From: Arachis hypogaea
Lineage: Eukaryota; Streptophyta; Magnoliopsida; Fabales; Fabaceae
NCBI RefSeq assembly: GCF_003086295.3
Contig: NC_092050.1
Span: forward strand, 154,758,699 to 154,822,698
DNA length: 64,000 nucleotides
Direction: 5' to 3'
Under the pieces are notes generated by a model. It saw nothing but the letters and a program-made list of their open reading frames with translations, was not told where the DNA came from and did no database searches. This document shows positions 38,960 through 50,869 of the stretch, in pieces. The position numbers and the translations under genes were made by a program. How positions within the stretch are numbered: the first letter of the stretch is position 1; each line of letters opens with the position of its first letter.

Positions 38960-40869
38960 TGTAATTTGTTTGCGCTTTGCACGCACTGCATTTGTTTCCA
39001 CTTTGCAGTTTCCAGTGCTCCACTTTTTTCCTTTTTTTTTTGTTTTAGTTTTGGGTCATTGAGAAAAGGCCTTTTTTAATTTGTATAAAAAATAAAACCC
39101 AGTTAGATGTACAAAATATATTTAAAAAGCCTATTGGATCCAAGGAGAAGGAACAATGGCAAATTGACACATTTCTAGAGTCTAGACTCTAGACCAAGTC
39201 AAAATAATAATTGTATAATATCCAAAAAGAAAAATAATATATATAGGATAAGGATGTATTTTCCAGAGGATGTATTTTCTAGAGGATCTGTGTCCCAAAA
39301 AAAAAAAGATAAGGATGTATTTTTGAAAAATAAAATTTAGGTGAATTCTATGATGCATTTTATTATGATGCCTAAATTGCCTAACTTACTTTTAAAAGTA
39401 AAAAATAAAATATTTAAAATTTATTAAATATTATCTATTTATCTTTTTTAATAAGTTACGCACAATAAAAAAAGCACCATAGCATTCACCTAAACTTTAA
39501 TGCATCTATCCAAAGTTCCAAACTATTGCCGGAATGAAAAACTATGTACAGAAATGTATTTTGATCATTCTTTTTTTGGGATTTAACAGACACGTGTTAT
39601 AGTTGTCAATTAAAATTTTTTTATAAAAATATATAAAGTTTAATTTTAAATATATTTATTAAAATAAAAATTTAAAAATTTTATAAATAATCTTAATATA
39701 CAGTATTAAGATGCGCAATAGCTAAACTCATTTTCCCTTTTATATAACAAAAAAGCCATAAATAAATAAAAAATAATAAATAAAATAATAAATAAATTTT
39801 TAAAAAATTACTCAAATTAATTTCTATAATTATTTTTTTAAATTTAACCTATCTAAAATATAAATATTTAAAAATTTATTTGTCACTCTACTCTTAATTA
39901 AATAAATCCAAGCATGATAATTATTCATGATACACGCTAAAAACAAGTGATGGGCACTTTGGACAGTTAATGTGGGGAAGGAAAAAATGTCCCAGCATAT
40001 TCATTGTTTATTCTTGGTCAATTCACACTTAGTGTGAATACAAGCATGGTGTGGAGTGTGGACAAAAGTTTGATCTATCAGCTTTGTTGTTTCTTTTTTG
40101 TTCCAAGTTTGCAACTATATTTCATAATTAATTTCGGCAGTCAATATTGACCATAGAATTTGCCAACAATAAAATCCACTTTTCATTTTTCAAAAACCAT
40201 GGCCTTTAAACAAGTCAAGTCAAACCTCATCTACACACCCACCAAATATGTCACTTCTAGAGTCTTAGTTTATTGCTAATTCTAAGAGTATTTCTAACCC
40301 TACCTAATTCTAAGAATATCTCTATCACTATATTTAATTTTGATTTTATTTTTTTTGAAATAAAATTTAGATTTTATTCTAAGTCTTATAAAATAATACA
40401 TAAATATTTATAAAACTATATATTATAAATAATAATTTAAAATTAAAAGTTAAATTTATTCTTTCAATATTTAATCTTAATTTAATTAAAATTTTATATT
40501 ATTTTTAATTATTTTATCAATATAATTATACAAGTAAAAAAATTTATTAATTCTCCATTAAAATGATACTATATTTCTAAGATGATATCAATTTCATTTC
40601 ATCAATTAATTTCAATACAAATTTCAATTTTAAATCAATTTATTTTTTAAAAATATCAAAAATAATACTTTAAAAACACTCTATTAGAGATACTCTAAAC
40701 TATAATTTGATAAATTTCACATTCTATTATCTTATGAAGTATGAACTAGAATTGTAACTAAAACTAACATCCTTATAAGTCCACTTCTATAATTGTACTT
40801 ATAACAAATTAAATTATATTTTTACATAAACATCCAATCGTGTGTATAGGTATATCATCAAAATTCTAT
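38960..40869. other. Intergenic region, no recognised gene
   Basis: Upstream of the methyltransferase gene and downstream of the receptor kinase gene. AT-rich; a short direct repeat GGATGTATTTTC occurs at about 39,250-39,280. No coding motif. Confidence 0.5.
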
Positions 40870-43800
40870 TTATAAAGTATCAACAACATCCAACCTTGTT
40901 TCACTTTTTGAATCCTTAAGAAGAGGAACAACATCATAATGGCCTAACTTACTGTCTCCTCCATAATCAAATTGATCTCTGCAGAGTTGCAACATTTGCA
41001 GCACCTCCTTCATGGAAGGCCTAGTAGAAGCCAATGTTGAAGTACACATCACCCCAAGTTTGAAAACTGTGCACATTTCATCCAAGTAGCTTGGTTCCAT
41101 GACATCTTTGTCTAGAAGCTCTTCTATGTTGCTTCCTATCTGAATGTGGCGCCACGCCCACTCGGCCAGAGACAAGTGTTGGTCTCCATCATTCGCCTCT
41201 TTGCCAGTTGTTAGCTCCAACAGAACAACACCAAAGCTAAACACATCAATCTTTTCAGTGATCCTTCTTGTTTGAGTATATTCTGCAATTTCAAACATAA
41301 GGAAACACATATATACATTAAGAAACTTAGGCCCTAAGGCACATAGAATTTAACCAAGCAATGTACTTGTTATAACAAACTAGAAGTGCAGATTATGATT
41401 ACTTGCTCTTCAAGTAAGACATTTCTCTTGTGTTTGTGTCGTTGATTGTGCTACTATTTTGAAATATCAGTTCTCTTGGACAAATTAATACCAAAACAAA
41501 AGTTCAACTACATTATTCTTTTAATGTATCAATTTTTCCAAATAGACTTTTTTTTTTCGGTTCTGAACTAGAATATTGGGATTTCACTCACCAGGAGCAA
41601 TGTAGCCAAATGATCCAATCACAGTTGACATGGTGTTCAATTGACCAGGCTTGAGCAACATCCTAGCCAGACCAAAATCTGCAACTTTTGCATTGAATTG
41701 AGCATCCAAGAGAATGTTGCTTGTTTTCACATCTCTATGAACAATAGGTTGTGAGCAATCATGGTGCATGTAGCTCAAACCTTGTGCAACTCCTATTGCT
41801 ATTTGCAACCTCTTTGGCCAATCAAGAAAAACATGATGCACTGCTGAACTTGAGAAATTGGAGGCCTTATTATACTTCTTGTGCAGCCACTTATCTAGGC
41901 TACTATTTTCCATATACTCGTAAACAAGGAGCATAGATTCCTCATTTGAAATGCAGCACAACAACCTCACAATGTTGGTATGGCGAATATTGCTCAGCGC
42001 ATTAACTTCAGCGCGAAACGAGCTCTTGAGCTTCTGATCTAACTTTCTGTCATTCCAAATCTTTTTCACAGCAACATAGCCGAAATCATCGACAGGGCAA
42101 CGATAAATTGCACCATATCCACCACTGCCAATAATATTCTGCTCAGTTAATGAGGAGAGAATGTCTGATTCTGTGAAATTCAGCCTTTGAAATGAAATTA
42201 GCTTCCATGAGTTATCAAATTCTTGCTTTCTTTTTCTGTAAAGCCTCATAATCAAGAGAGTTGCCAACAAAGCCATTAAGAAGGCTGCTACAACAAGACT
42301 TGTAATCAAAGAAACAGACCAAGATGAACCCTTGCCTGATCTTTGTGGAGTAGAATTACACAATGCAAGGTTCAGTTCCGGAGTATCAGAACAAAGGCCA
42401 GGATTGTCCAAAAAGCTGGTGTCAAAGGCAGAATTTTCGAATTCATTCGGAACTCTTCCTGTCAAATGATTGGAAGAAAGATTGAGATTGGTGAGTCTTG
42501 GAAGCTGAGAAGGAACTTGGCCAGTGAATTGATTTTCTGAAAGGTCAAGCTGGCTAAGCACCGGCAACCGGCCGAGTGCATCTGGTATTTGTCCAGAGAG
42601 CTTGTTCTGTCTCAAATTCAGAGTCACTAGATTCTCCCAATGGATTATGTCCGAAGGAAGCGGCCCAGTGAGCTGGTTCTGATCAAGCAATAGGGTAGTT
42701 AACTTTGGAAGAGAAGTTAGCTCTTGTGGAATGCTTCCATTCAAGTTGTTCTTACTTGCATCAAACACTACCACATTAGTCCAAGAAGACACAGTAGCTG
42801 GAATTCTACCAGAAAGTTGATTGTAACTTATCTCGAGCCGCGAAATGCTAGAGGACAGCATCTCAGGAAGCTCACCAGTGAAATTGTTATGGCTCACCAT
42901 GAAATTTGACAAATTCAAAGATGTCCAAAGACCACTAGGAATGTTACCAGAAAACTTATTGTTGTAAATTTTCAGATCAAGTAGGCTATTACAATTTCCT
43001 AGTGATTTTGGCAACTCACCACTAAGATTATTGTCATAAACAGTTAAATTAAGTAACCTGCCATTGTAACATAAATTCTCTGGTAAATTTCCACTAAGAC
43101 TATTAGATGAAACCAGAAAGGTTTCAAGCCTCGAGTAGCGGCCGAATTCGGATGGAAGAGTACCTGACAAATTGTTGGAGAACATGCGAAAATCCACCAT
43201 AGCTGGAAGACTACCGAAGGCTTCTGGAATCTCCCCTGACAACTTATTAAGTGACAAGTTCAACCAAGTAATGTTCATAAGCTTTCCAAGAACTTCTGGA
43301 ATTTTCCCTGTGAGGTTATTCTGTGCAAGATCAAGATCAACCAAATTCAATGCTTCAACAACTTTAGGTATCTCTCCGGAGAGATTGTTCTGGAAAAGGT
43401 ACAATATGGTCAGATTCTTCAGCAGGAACAAGCCACTGGGAATTCCACCAGTTAAACCATTCTGTGACATATCCAAATTCTCCAAATCCACCATTTCTCC
43501 AATGTTCTCTGGAATTTCACCAACCAAGTTTGTAGCATACACATGAAAGAGTTTCAATTTGGTCAATTTGGTAAAGTTTGATGGCAATTTCCAACTTGGG
43601 AACATGGTGTTGTAAGACAAATCCAAGTACTCAAGATTGGACAAGTTTCCAATCTCAGCAGGAACTGTTCCATTGAATAAACAATAATGAAGCTTAAGCT
43701 CTCTCAGTTCCTTTAACCTTCCAATACTAGAAGGAATATCACCAGTGAAATTGGTAGAACCAAGATTAAGGTACCTCAATTCAGATAAATAACTGTGCAT

Positions 43801-44250
43801 ATCATCAGGAATGTTGCCAACAAAATTGTTCATTGAAAGATCAAGGTACTGAAGCTTTGAACAATTGTATAGTGATGTTGGGAACTCACCAGGGATGAAG
43901 TTGAAGCTGAAGTCAAGAAAAGTGAGGTTCTTGAGTTCACAAATGAAGGTTGGTATGGCTTTTGTGATGTTGGAGTTGGAGAGAGTGAGTGAAATGACAG
44001 AATTGCCATTGGTGGTGCAGTTTATTTCAGGCCAAGAACAGTGGTTGTTATTGGAAGTTGATGATTGCTGTGTCCAGTGGCTTAAAAATGGTGGGTTTTG
44101 AAGGTACTGTTTTATCTTCATAAGAACTGCATGTTCTTCATCATAGAGCTGATGAGACTGAGAGTTTGCAACATGACTCATCATAATCATGATGATGAAG
44201 AAGAACAAAGTCAGAGTATGAGAGTAGAATGAAGGTTTTGAGATTTTCAT
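40870..44250 (-). CDS. LRR receptor-like kinase, subfamily XI (HAESA/HSL-like), two exons, 1023 aa
   Basis: Exon 1 44250-41592, intron 41591-41283 (309 bp), exon 2 41282-40870; the junction restores the kinase APEY motif, the usual intron place in this subfamily. Signal peptide (residues about 1-31), LRR N-terminal cap ending in CSWPEINC, about 20 leucine-rich repeats (LxxNxLSGxIP type) to about residue 610, a membrane segment near 645-671 and a kinase domain: glycine loop GSGGYG 708-713, Lys729 (VAVKK), HRD with catalytic Asp840, DFG Asp858, then APEY and the C-lobe in exon 2. All catalytic residues are present (RD kinase). Predicted plasma-membrane receptor for a small peptide; wording is closest to plant HSL/RLK5-like proteins (At5g25930 type). 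The exact ligand cannot be told from sequence. Confidence 0.92.
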
Positions 44251-44396
44251 TTTGGAATTTTTTTTTTTCCTGGTTTTGTGTGAAATATTGAATATGTCTT
44301 ACATTTGCAAGGAAGAAACGAAGAAAGAAGATGAAGAAGATCTGAATGCTGATGAGTGATGACAACTTTATCGTTTGCTTTGCTTCCAAAATTGGG

Positions 44397-44406
44397 CTTT
44401 TATATA
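44397..44406 (-). promoter_or_regulatory. Candidate TATA box of the receptor kinase gene
   Basis: TATATAAAAG on the minus strand, about 147 bases before the start codon at 44,250: a normal distance for a plant promoter with a 5'-UTR of about 115 bases. Confidence 0.45.
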
Positions 44407-44409
44407 TTT

Positions 44410-45149
44410 ATTATATACACCATCAATTTGAATACGCCTATTATTATAGTCAATGTATATTGAATTTTAGTATATCTGTCATTATAATAGTTATTGTGAT
44501 CATGTAAATATTATTAAAATTATAACTATAATTTTTTATATTTTATTAAAAATATTATTAAATAATTAAAAAGTATTATTTTAGTTTTAATAATATTTTT
44601 TAAAATATTATATAAATCGTAGTCACCGTAATAATAATAATAATATATTGAAAAAATGTATTTATGAAGATACCGTTTGGGTGGGTTTTATTGGGGAATT
44701 TTTTTTTAAGTATTTATTAAAATTATTTTTATATACTTTTAAAGTGTGTGGATATAACTTTAAGAAGGTATTTTTATTTTAAAATAAAGTAAAAAAATTC
44801 TTTTAAGCAGTAGGTTTTCTTCAAGTATATAGTATTTGATGATTTTGGTTTGATAATTAATCTTAGCATAATTTAAATGTATGTTTGTCTTTTTAAATTT
44901 ACTTTAGTCTTTTGTAAAATTTAAAATACTTTATTTTGATCCTTATTATTAATTTTTAATTTTTAATTTTTCTTCATTAAAAGTTTATGTATGTGTCATT
45001 TTGTTACATCAGGTTAATTAATCATAGGAAGCCAACAAATTAAAGTTAAAAACATTAAAAACCAAAACCACATAAAATATTACAAGAAAATAAATATGCA
45101 TTTTACAAGGAGTAAAAACTTATTTAGACTTTTAAAAATTAATTATTTA
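44410..45149. other. AT-rich upstream region of the receptor kinase gene
   Basis: No gene. From about 45,035 it matches 54,535-54,640 (start of the D/E duplicated block). Confidence 0.5.
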
Positions 45150-46475
45150 AAGATAACAGTCCAGCTACATATCTAAATATTTTTGGCAACTAAATCTAAT
45201 TAAGTTAGTTTAAATTCAATAAAAACCACTTTTATCACACTAGTGTGTATCACACGCGCGTTTCAATAACGCAACTTCTTCATTTTCGTCTTCTCATTCT
45301 CCTTCTCCGTTTCCTCCTCCTCCTCCTCCTCCTTCGTTATCGTTATTACCAACAATACCAATATTTTGCTAACACCTTTATTGATTCTGATTTTCTCTAT
45401 TGCCATCATTAAATAATTTCGGTTCATTTTTTAGTTTATTTCAATTCATTTGTGAATTAATTTCGATTCATTTGTGTCTTAATTGGGGTTCACCTGATGT
45501 TACTGATAAGTATTGACCAAACTTTTTATTCCTTAAGTAATTTCGATTCATTTCTTAGTTTATTTGAGGTTGATTTGGATCCAAATTTAAATTCTATGTG
45601 TTTGTGTTAATTGAGATTCACTTGATGCTACAGATAAGCATTGACTAAATTTTTTAGCAAAGAAGAATAAAATTATTCATTATCACTTTATTCAATTGTA
45701 TTAGATTCCACTCTATTCCATTCAATTAGTTCAGATTTGAACAAGCAATAAAAAAACTCAATCATTAACAAAAACACATCAAATTCATTTCTAGATCTAA
45801 ATGAACCTCAATTAAACTAAAAAATAAACCGACATTACTTAAAGAATAAATAATTTGGTCAATACTTATCACCAACATCAAGTGAACCTCAATTAGCACA
45901 CAAATGAATCGAAGTTAGTTCAGATTTGAACAAACAGTAAAAAAGATTCAATCATTAATAAAAACATATCGAATTCATTTCTGGATCCAAATGAACCTCA
46001 ATTAAACTAAAAAATAAACCAAAATTATTTAAGGAATAAAAAAATTGGTCAATACTTATCAGTAACATTAAGTAAACCTCAATTAACACACAAATGAATC
46101 GAAATAAATTAAGAAATGAATAGAAATTATTTAATGATGGCAGTAGAAAAAATCAGAACTAATAAAGATGTTTGCAAAATGTTAGTGTTATTGGTGATGA
46201 CAATAACAAAAAAAGAAAAAGAAAAAGAAGAAGATTCAACATCTGCGTTTGCGAATTTGGAATAAAAAGAAGAAGAAAAAAGAGGATGAGAAGAAGAAAA
46301 GAAGAAAAACCTATGTGCGCAAATTTAAAATAAGAAGAAGCAGGAGGAGGAGAAAACAAAAAGGAAAAAGGAAAAGAAAACGAGAAGGAAAAAGAGACGC
46401 ATAATTTAAAAAGTTGTTATAATAATTTGGTTAAGCTTGGTTAAGCATTTTATTCTAATGTAGAACTTTTCACTA
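45150..46475. mobile_element. Inverted-repeat element, about 1.3 kb, inserted in block D
   Basis: Left part (45,240-45,600) with CTC/TCC runs and repeats of TTTCGATTCATTTGTGT pairs with the right part (45,780-46,440), which holds the reversed segments twice in tandem (about 45,750-45,910 and 45,940-46,100), e.g. GGTCAATACTTATCA and AATGAACCTCAATTAAACTA. A (TCC)n tract at about 45,310-45,335 is mirrored by purine-rich AGAAGAAG sequence at 46,210-46,400. The equivalent place in block E (about 54,640) is uninterrupted, so this is an insertion. I could not fix the exact ends or target duplication. Confidence 0.65.
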
Positions 46476-48065
46476 AGGATAATAGGACATTTGATTCATT
46501 TTTAACTAAAAAATTGCTAGTAAGTTTCGGTACCCTCAAATTTTATGCAGATAAACCTTCTTAAATTTGTATATTATATGTTAAAATTTGATGGTTAAAA
46601 TGGTTAAACTGTATAATTCGATCAAAATCCCAAAATCAAAAGTTACATCGGTTTGGTCAACCAGACATCAAACTACCAAATCCAAAGTGATGAACAAGGA
46701 AATTAATAAATAGCTATAATTTTTTTTTCAATAGTTATTTATCCAGAGAATTAAAGGGTTAAGCTTGACTATTCAATTACTACAAAAAGTAATTCGACCC
46801 CAACTACTAATAAGGTTGGTGGTGCATAAAGTTTACAAATGTTAGAATCAATTTATATATAATTGAGATTTGAGGATTAGCGATAAACCTTCATATAGTA
46901 TTAATATTACTGTCGCTGAAAACGATTTGTTGCGAATATTTTTTTTTTTTTTTCACGTTGTGTCCGAATCTGTCACGAAATCTTTAGCTTCTAGAAATTG
47001 ATTAAAAGTTTAAAATGCATGTAGTTCAACCAAAACCAAATATATATATAAGTTCAAGCACAATATATAATAGACATGATGTTCTAGATGCTGATAGCCT
47101 CGTCTTTTATATTGAGCGGGAATAACTATATAATATAATATATTTCGTTAATCCATGGCTGGTGTCAGATCAAAAGGATTGATAATGCTATTTATTTCAT
47201 GGATGAAATGATCAACAAAGGATTAAATCAAAAGGAGATAATGATTTTCAAGAGAAAATTGTTTGAATATAACTTCTTAGTTCATTATTTGAATTGAGGA
47301 TTTGATGTTCTAGTGTGGAAAACGATACTTCTATACCGCTTTTTTGTTTTTCAAATTAATTATAGCAGAGTATGAATTTTATTCTTGAGAAAGTTATGTA
47401 TTGTGTTATGTTAGTCATCTATTTCGTTTTAAGTTTTATTCATGTGGGTTATAGAGTAAGATAAAATTTATGATATAAAAATGAGTTTAATTTTAATGTA
47501 GTTTAATATATTTTGTATCATCATTTAATTATATCTGTTTTTTTGAATGCTATTATTTTTATAGTTAATAAAAAAAGATATAATATTATATAATTGAATG
47601 TATATAAAATAATAAAATATTAAATTTAATTCACATGGATAACGTATTTGTATATAATATAGTATTTATTAATATATTTTAAATTAAACTAAATAATTTT
47701 ATTAAAAAATATTATATTAAATAATTTAAATTACTTTATCTTTTAACACGAGAGAGTATTCAGTTATATTGTATTTTTTGTGCGTCGAGTAAATTTTAAA
47801 TTTAGTTTTTAATATTTCTTGAACATAGATTTTTAATTAAGCATAATAAGTACTTTGTTTCTATTTGTAAAGCAATGAGTAATAATATGTGTCATGGACG
47901 TGATAACATTGAAATTATAATTTTAAGTTATTTTGTTAAAATTAATTTGAATTATAACTATTTGATTAATAAAAAAATAACATATCATGTGTTGTTCACT
48001 TTTTCTTAATCTAGTGTTAAGTATATCAATTCTAATGTAATTATTAATCGTTTTTATTAATCTAT
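46476..48065. repeat. Duplicated block D (PPR-derived intergenic)
   Basis: Collinear with 54,655-57,250 (block E): shared CAGATAAACCTT, GTTTGGTCAACCAGACATCAA, a PPR relic, and 3'-flank sequence as after the intact PPR genes. E has extra insertions (54,723; 55,212; 55,993) that D lacks. Confidence 0.75.
47148..47266 (+). pseudogene. PPR gene relic D
   Basis: About 85 bases match repeat 9 of the intact PPR genes (TTAATCCATGG...AGGATTAAAT, the LIHGWCKIKRINKAIYLLDE segment). They are then joined directly to the last codons of the gene (AAAGGAGA..., AGAAAATTGTTTGA), with about 10 further bases missing there. All repeats before 9 and from 10 to 14 are gone. The 3' flank after the stop is still PPR-like. 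Confidence 0.85.
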
Positions 48066-48305
48066 TTTAATGGCGAGCATGTAACAGCCCACCTGTTAGC
48101 ACGATATTATCCGCTTTGGCACACAAGGCCTTACGGTTTTGCCTTTGACGATAGGGATGATAGCCGAAACCCCCCACACTCACTCGTCAAAACACGTCAT
48201 GCTAGGGAGAGGTATCCACATCCTTATAAGGCATACTTCGTTCCCCTTTTCAACCGATGTGGGACCTTATAGAGCACGTCTGCACGTGACAGCGTGACAG
48301 GTTTG
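48066..48305. mobile_element. Dispersed LTR-like repeat fragment
   Basis: GC-richer island with TGTAACAGCCCACC, ACGATATTATCCGCTTTGGC, CTCACTCGTCAAAAC, CTAGGGAGAGGTATCCACA and CAACCGATGTGGGACC. This word set recurs in many plant LTR-type repeats that I know from memory. No internal region or partner LTR is seen, so it is a fragment or solo repeat. Its class is uncertain. Confidence 0.5.
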
Positions 48306-49000
48306 TTCTTTATATCATTTATTTGGGTTTAGAGTTGTTTGTGGGTTTGGTTATAACAGGTAGCAGTTAGACCTCAATTATGATGAGTTTCGTGATCCTG
48401 GTCAGGGAAAGAGAGAAATTGCTAGGTAAATTTATGAAAGTAGGTGAGGTAGTTAAATGAGTAGGTTAGAGAGTTTTTTGTTGTGATTGTATTTGGAGTT
48501 GGGTTAAATGGGTTGTACCTGTATTTGTGTTCGTAATATCTATTTAGTTTAATTTTTATTTTTATCATAATGTATAATTAATTTTAAAATATTTATCTAA
48601 TACACCATGTGCTAATACTAAGAGTATTTTTTTTTAAAAGATATAGACGTAAAAATAGATATAATATGATTACAGATATAACATAAACAAATATATTAAA
48701 TAAAAAGTTAAACCAATATGCTTACCAATGCATTTGTTAAGTTCTGCAAATTGGAGAATAAGTATGTATTTGGTTGATTGGTGATCACGTAGATAATTGA
48801 ATAATTAGGTTGCAAATTGATCATAGAGTGTGCACCTTATTTTTTTCTCATTTTTAAATAAAAGTAGGAATTAAGAGAAATAAGTAATAATATATCGTGA
48901 AAAAGATAAAAGATTCTACATATGAATAGATAATTCTTACAAAAAAAAATCTTGTTGTGAAATATTAAAATTTCACCTACTACAAATCATGAATATCAAC
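48306..49000. other. AT-rich stretch, nothing recognised
   Basis: No gene, motif or paired repeat. Confidence 0.45.
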
Positions 49001-49715
49001 CTGTTTTGTCGATTTTTAGCAAATCGAAAAGTGGTTCGATATCTAATGGTTTGGGAGCGAAACTTACTCCCCTTTGCGAGTACCAATTTTTCAAAATGCA
49101 TCAAAGACCTTTCGATCGGACAAAAACTTAAGAAAATCTGAAAACAGTAAATAAAGGTTTTGAAAATAAATTGACTGGATTTGAAATGATTTACATTAAA
49201 TTTAAATAAAGTAATAAAATGCCTTCAATTAGATCAAAGGACTTTTGAAATGGAAAAATAAAAGTACTGGAATGTAAATTGAACAGAAAATGTTAAATGT
49301 TGCTAGAAAAATAAACTTGCACGAAAAAGTAAAGTTTACAGAAAATGTATATGGAAAGATAAAAATAGTAGAAAGAACCCTACAGAAAAGTAACTTGAAT
49401 GCAGACTCAGAAAGTCATTAGGATATAAGTGTGCTTGAGTATTTTCTGAAGCAAAGTTCCAACCTCTGTGCCTTCGAGCCTTCTTCTATTTATAAAAATC
49501 CTCAACCAATCAAATTGAAGTGTAACTCCTACGTTCATCGATTCATAGGTAACCGTTCCCGCTTCTTTTGCTGGACAAAAAGTAGCGTAAAAAACAACCC
49601 TCAAACATTTGGTCCTCGGATTCAACATATCGATCAGCTTGTTGACTGGTTACGACAAACTCTTGCTCGAACTTCCTTGCCATTTTACACTCAAATTTGC
49701 TGCAAATACAGAAAT
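49001..49715. other. Unclassified, possibly LTR-derived, reverse orientation
   Basis: Less AT-rich than its surroundings. On the minus strand it has a TATA-like TTTTTATAAATAG (about 49,485-49,497) followed by AGAAGGCTCGAAGGCACAG, as in the U3/R part of an LTR. There is no matching second LTR or coding region. The frames of 73 and 112 codons here show no known motif. Confidence 0.3.
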
Positions 49716-49720
49716 GAGTT

Positions 49721-49869
49721 ATGCTACGTGTACACTAAAATCAGCCACCAAATTCAACCGCTAGTATAAAATATATACTGGAATACAAATATACATTGAA
49801 AATAAATTAAACCACACATGTATTTATACACAAATATATTGGTGGTTGATTTTAGTTTACAAATAGCAT
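49721..49869. mobile_element. Short MITE, about 149 bp
   Basis: Ends ATGCTACGTGTACACTAAAA and, reversed, ATGCTATTTGTAAACTAAAA are imperfect inverted repeats (with TCAGCCACCAA / TCAACCACCAA inward) around an AT-rich middle with ATATACTGGAATACAAATA. This pattern is common in legume genomes. Target duplication not resolved. Confidence 0.7.
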
Positions 49870-49904
49870 TTTTGTACAGAAAAATATTTTCTCTAATGTT
49901 GCAT

Positions 49905-50531
49905 TTTTTTCTTCTAAATTAAATCACACCTCAGCCACTTGATTGGATTCAAAATAATAAAAGGAGGAGAAGACTTGTATGAGAAAAATATTTGTATGTG
50001 GAGAACAAACTGCTCACAAACACCACAGAGGAGCTGCAAAATACACCAAAAATACACCATATTAAACACAAGCATAAACTATAGAATGCAAATACAACTA
50101 TAAAATCATCGTCAAAAATAACAAAAATCAGATTCATGAATCATCATTAAACAGAAACTAAAACAAATCAACTAAAACAATAAGACAATTCACCCTCAGT
50201 GAGATGAAAAGTCATAAACTATAAATACACCCAAACTTTTCTGAAATACACTAAAATATTCTTGATTTACACCCGAACGTCTGATATAAAATGCAGAAAA
50301 TTCATTAGAACTAGTATATTAGATTTAATTCAAACAAGAAATAATGAACAGCAAATTTCACAGACAAGGTTCACACATTATTCAGCTACACAATCATAAA
50401 CTACTAACTGTATTTAAATTCAGATTCAATTATTAACTGGAACTAAACCACACCTTAGGAACTTCATTGGATTCAAATTCAAAATCCACTTCGCTCTGGT
50501 TCAGCTGACAATCCGAAGTTGAATCATCCAT
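49905..50531 (-). pseudogene. Remnant of a FAR1-type (Mutator transposase-related) gene
   Basis: On the minus strand, an ATG at 50,531 opens a 32-codon frame (MDDSTSDCQLNQSEVDFEFE..., then SNEVPKVWFSSS) preceded by a purine/pyrimidine-rich leader typical of a gene 5' end. A second fragment near 49,910-49,960 reads FESNQVAEV-stop-FNLEE, echoing the FESNEVPKVWF phrase, with Trp changed to a stop. I connect the phrase with legume FAR1-RELATED SEQUENCE proteins from memory; the FAR1 DNA-binding, MULE and SWIM domains are absent. Treat the family call as tentative. Confidence 0.35.
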
Positions 50532-50869
50532 TATCTTCAAAACAGTTTCAGAGCTTGATTTCAGAAATAATGGAAAACGAGAAAAACAAAGAAAGAGAGC
50601 AGAGAGAGAAACTTACGTAAACGGTGAAGGAGAAGGGAAAAAAAACGTACGAAAGAGATCGAAGAGAGAAGGCAAGAAAACACAGAAGAAATTCAAAAAA
50701 GGAAACGAAATCCTTTCGAAAAAGGAAGTTATATATTCACGCGTTGATTAATTGAAAAATCTATTAAGGAAGCGTGTGAAACATACATGCCATAAGAGGC
50801 GCGTTTTAGGGATAAAGAATATTAAGGACTTGTAAAATTTGTATAGTAAAAATACTTGTACATAAAGAT

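Noticed and set aside
46159..46359. 66-codon Phe/Leu-rich minus-strand frame resembling a membrane peptide
   Set aside because: Comes from the purine-rich arm of an inverted-repeat element; composition alone explains the hydrophobicity.
48066..48305. GC-rich island considered as an RNA gene or snoRNA
   Set aside because: No C/D or H/ACA boxes, no tRNA cloverleaf; its word content fits a dispersed LTR-like repeat better.
49949..50137. 62-codon hydrophobic minus-strand frame
   Set aside because: Low-complexity T-rich translation between two relic fragments; no start context and no family match.
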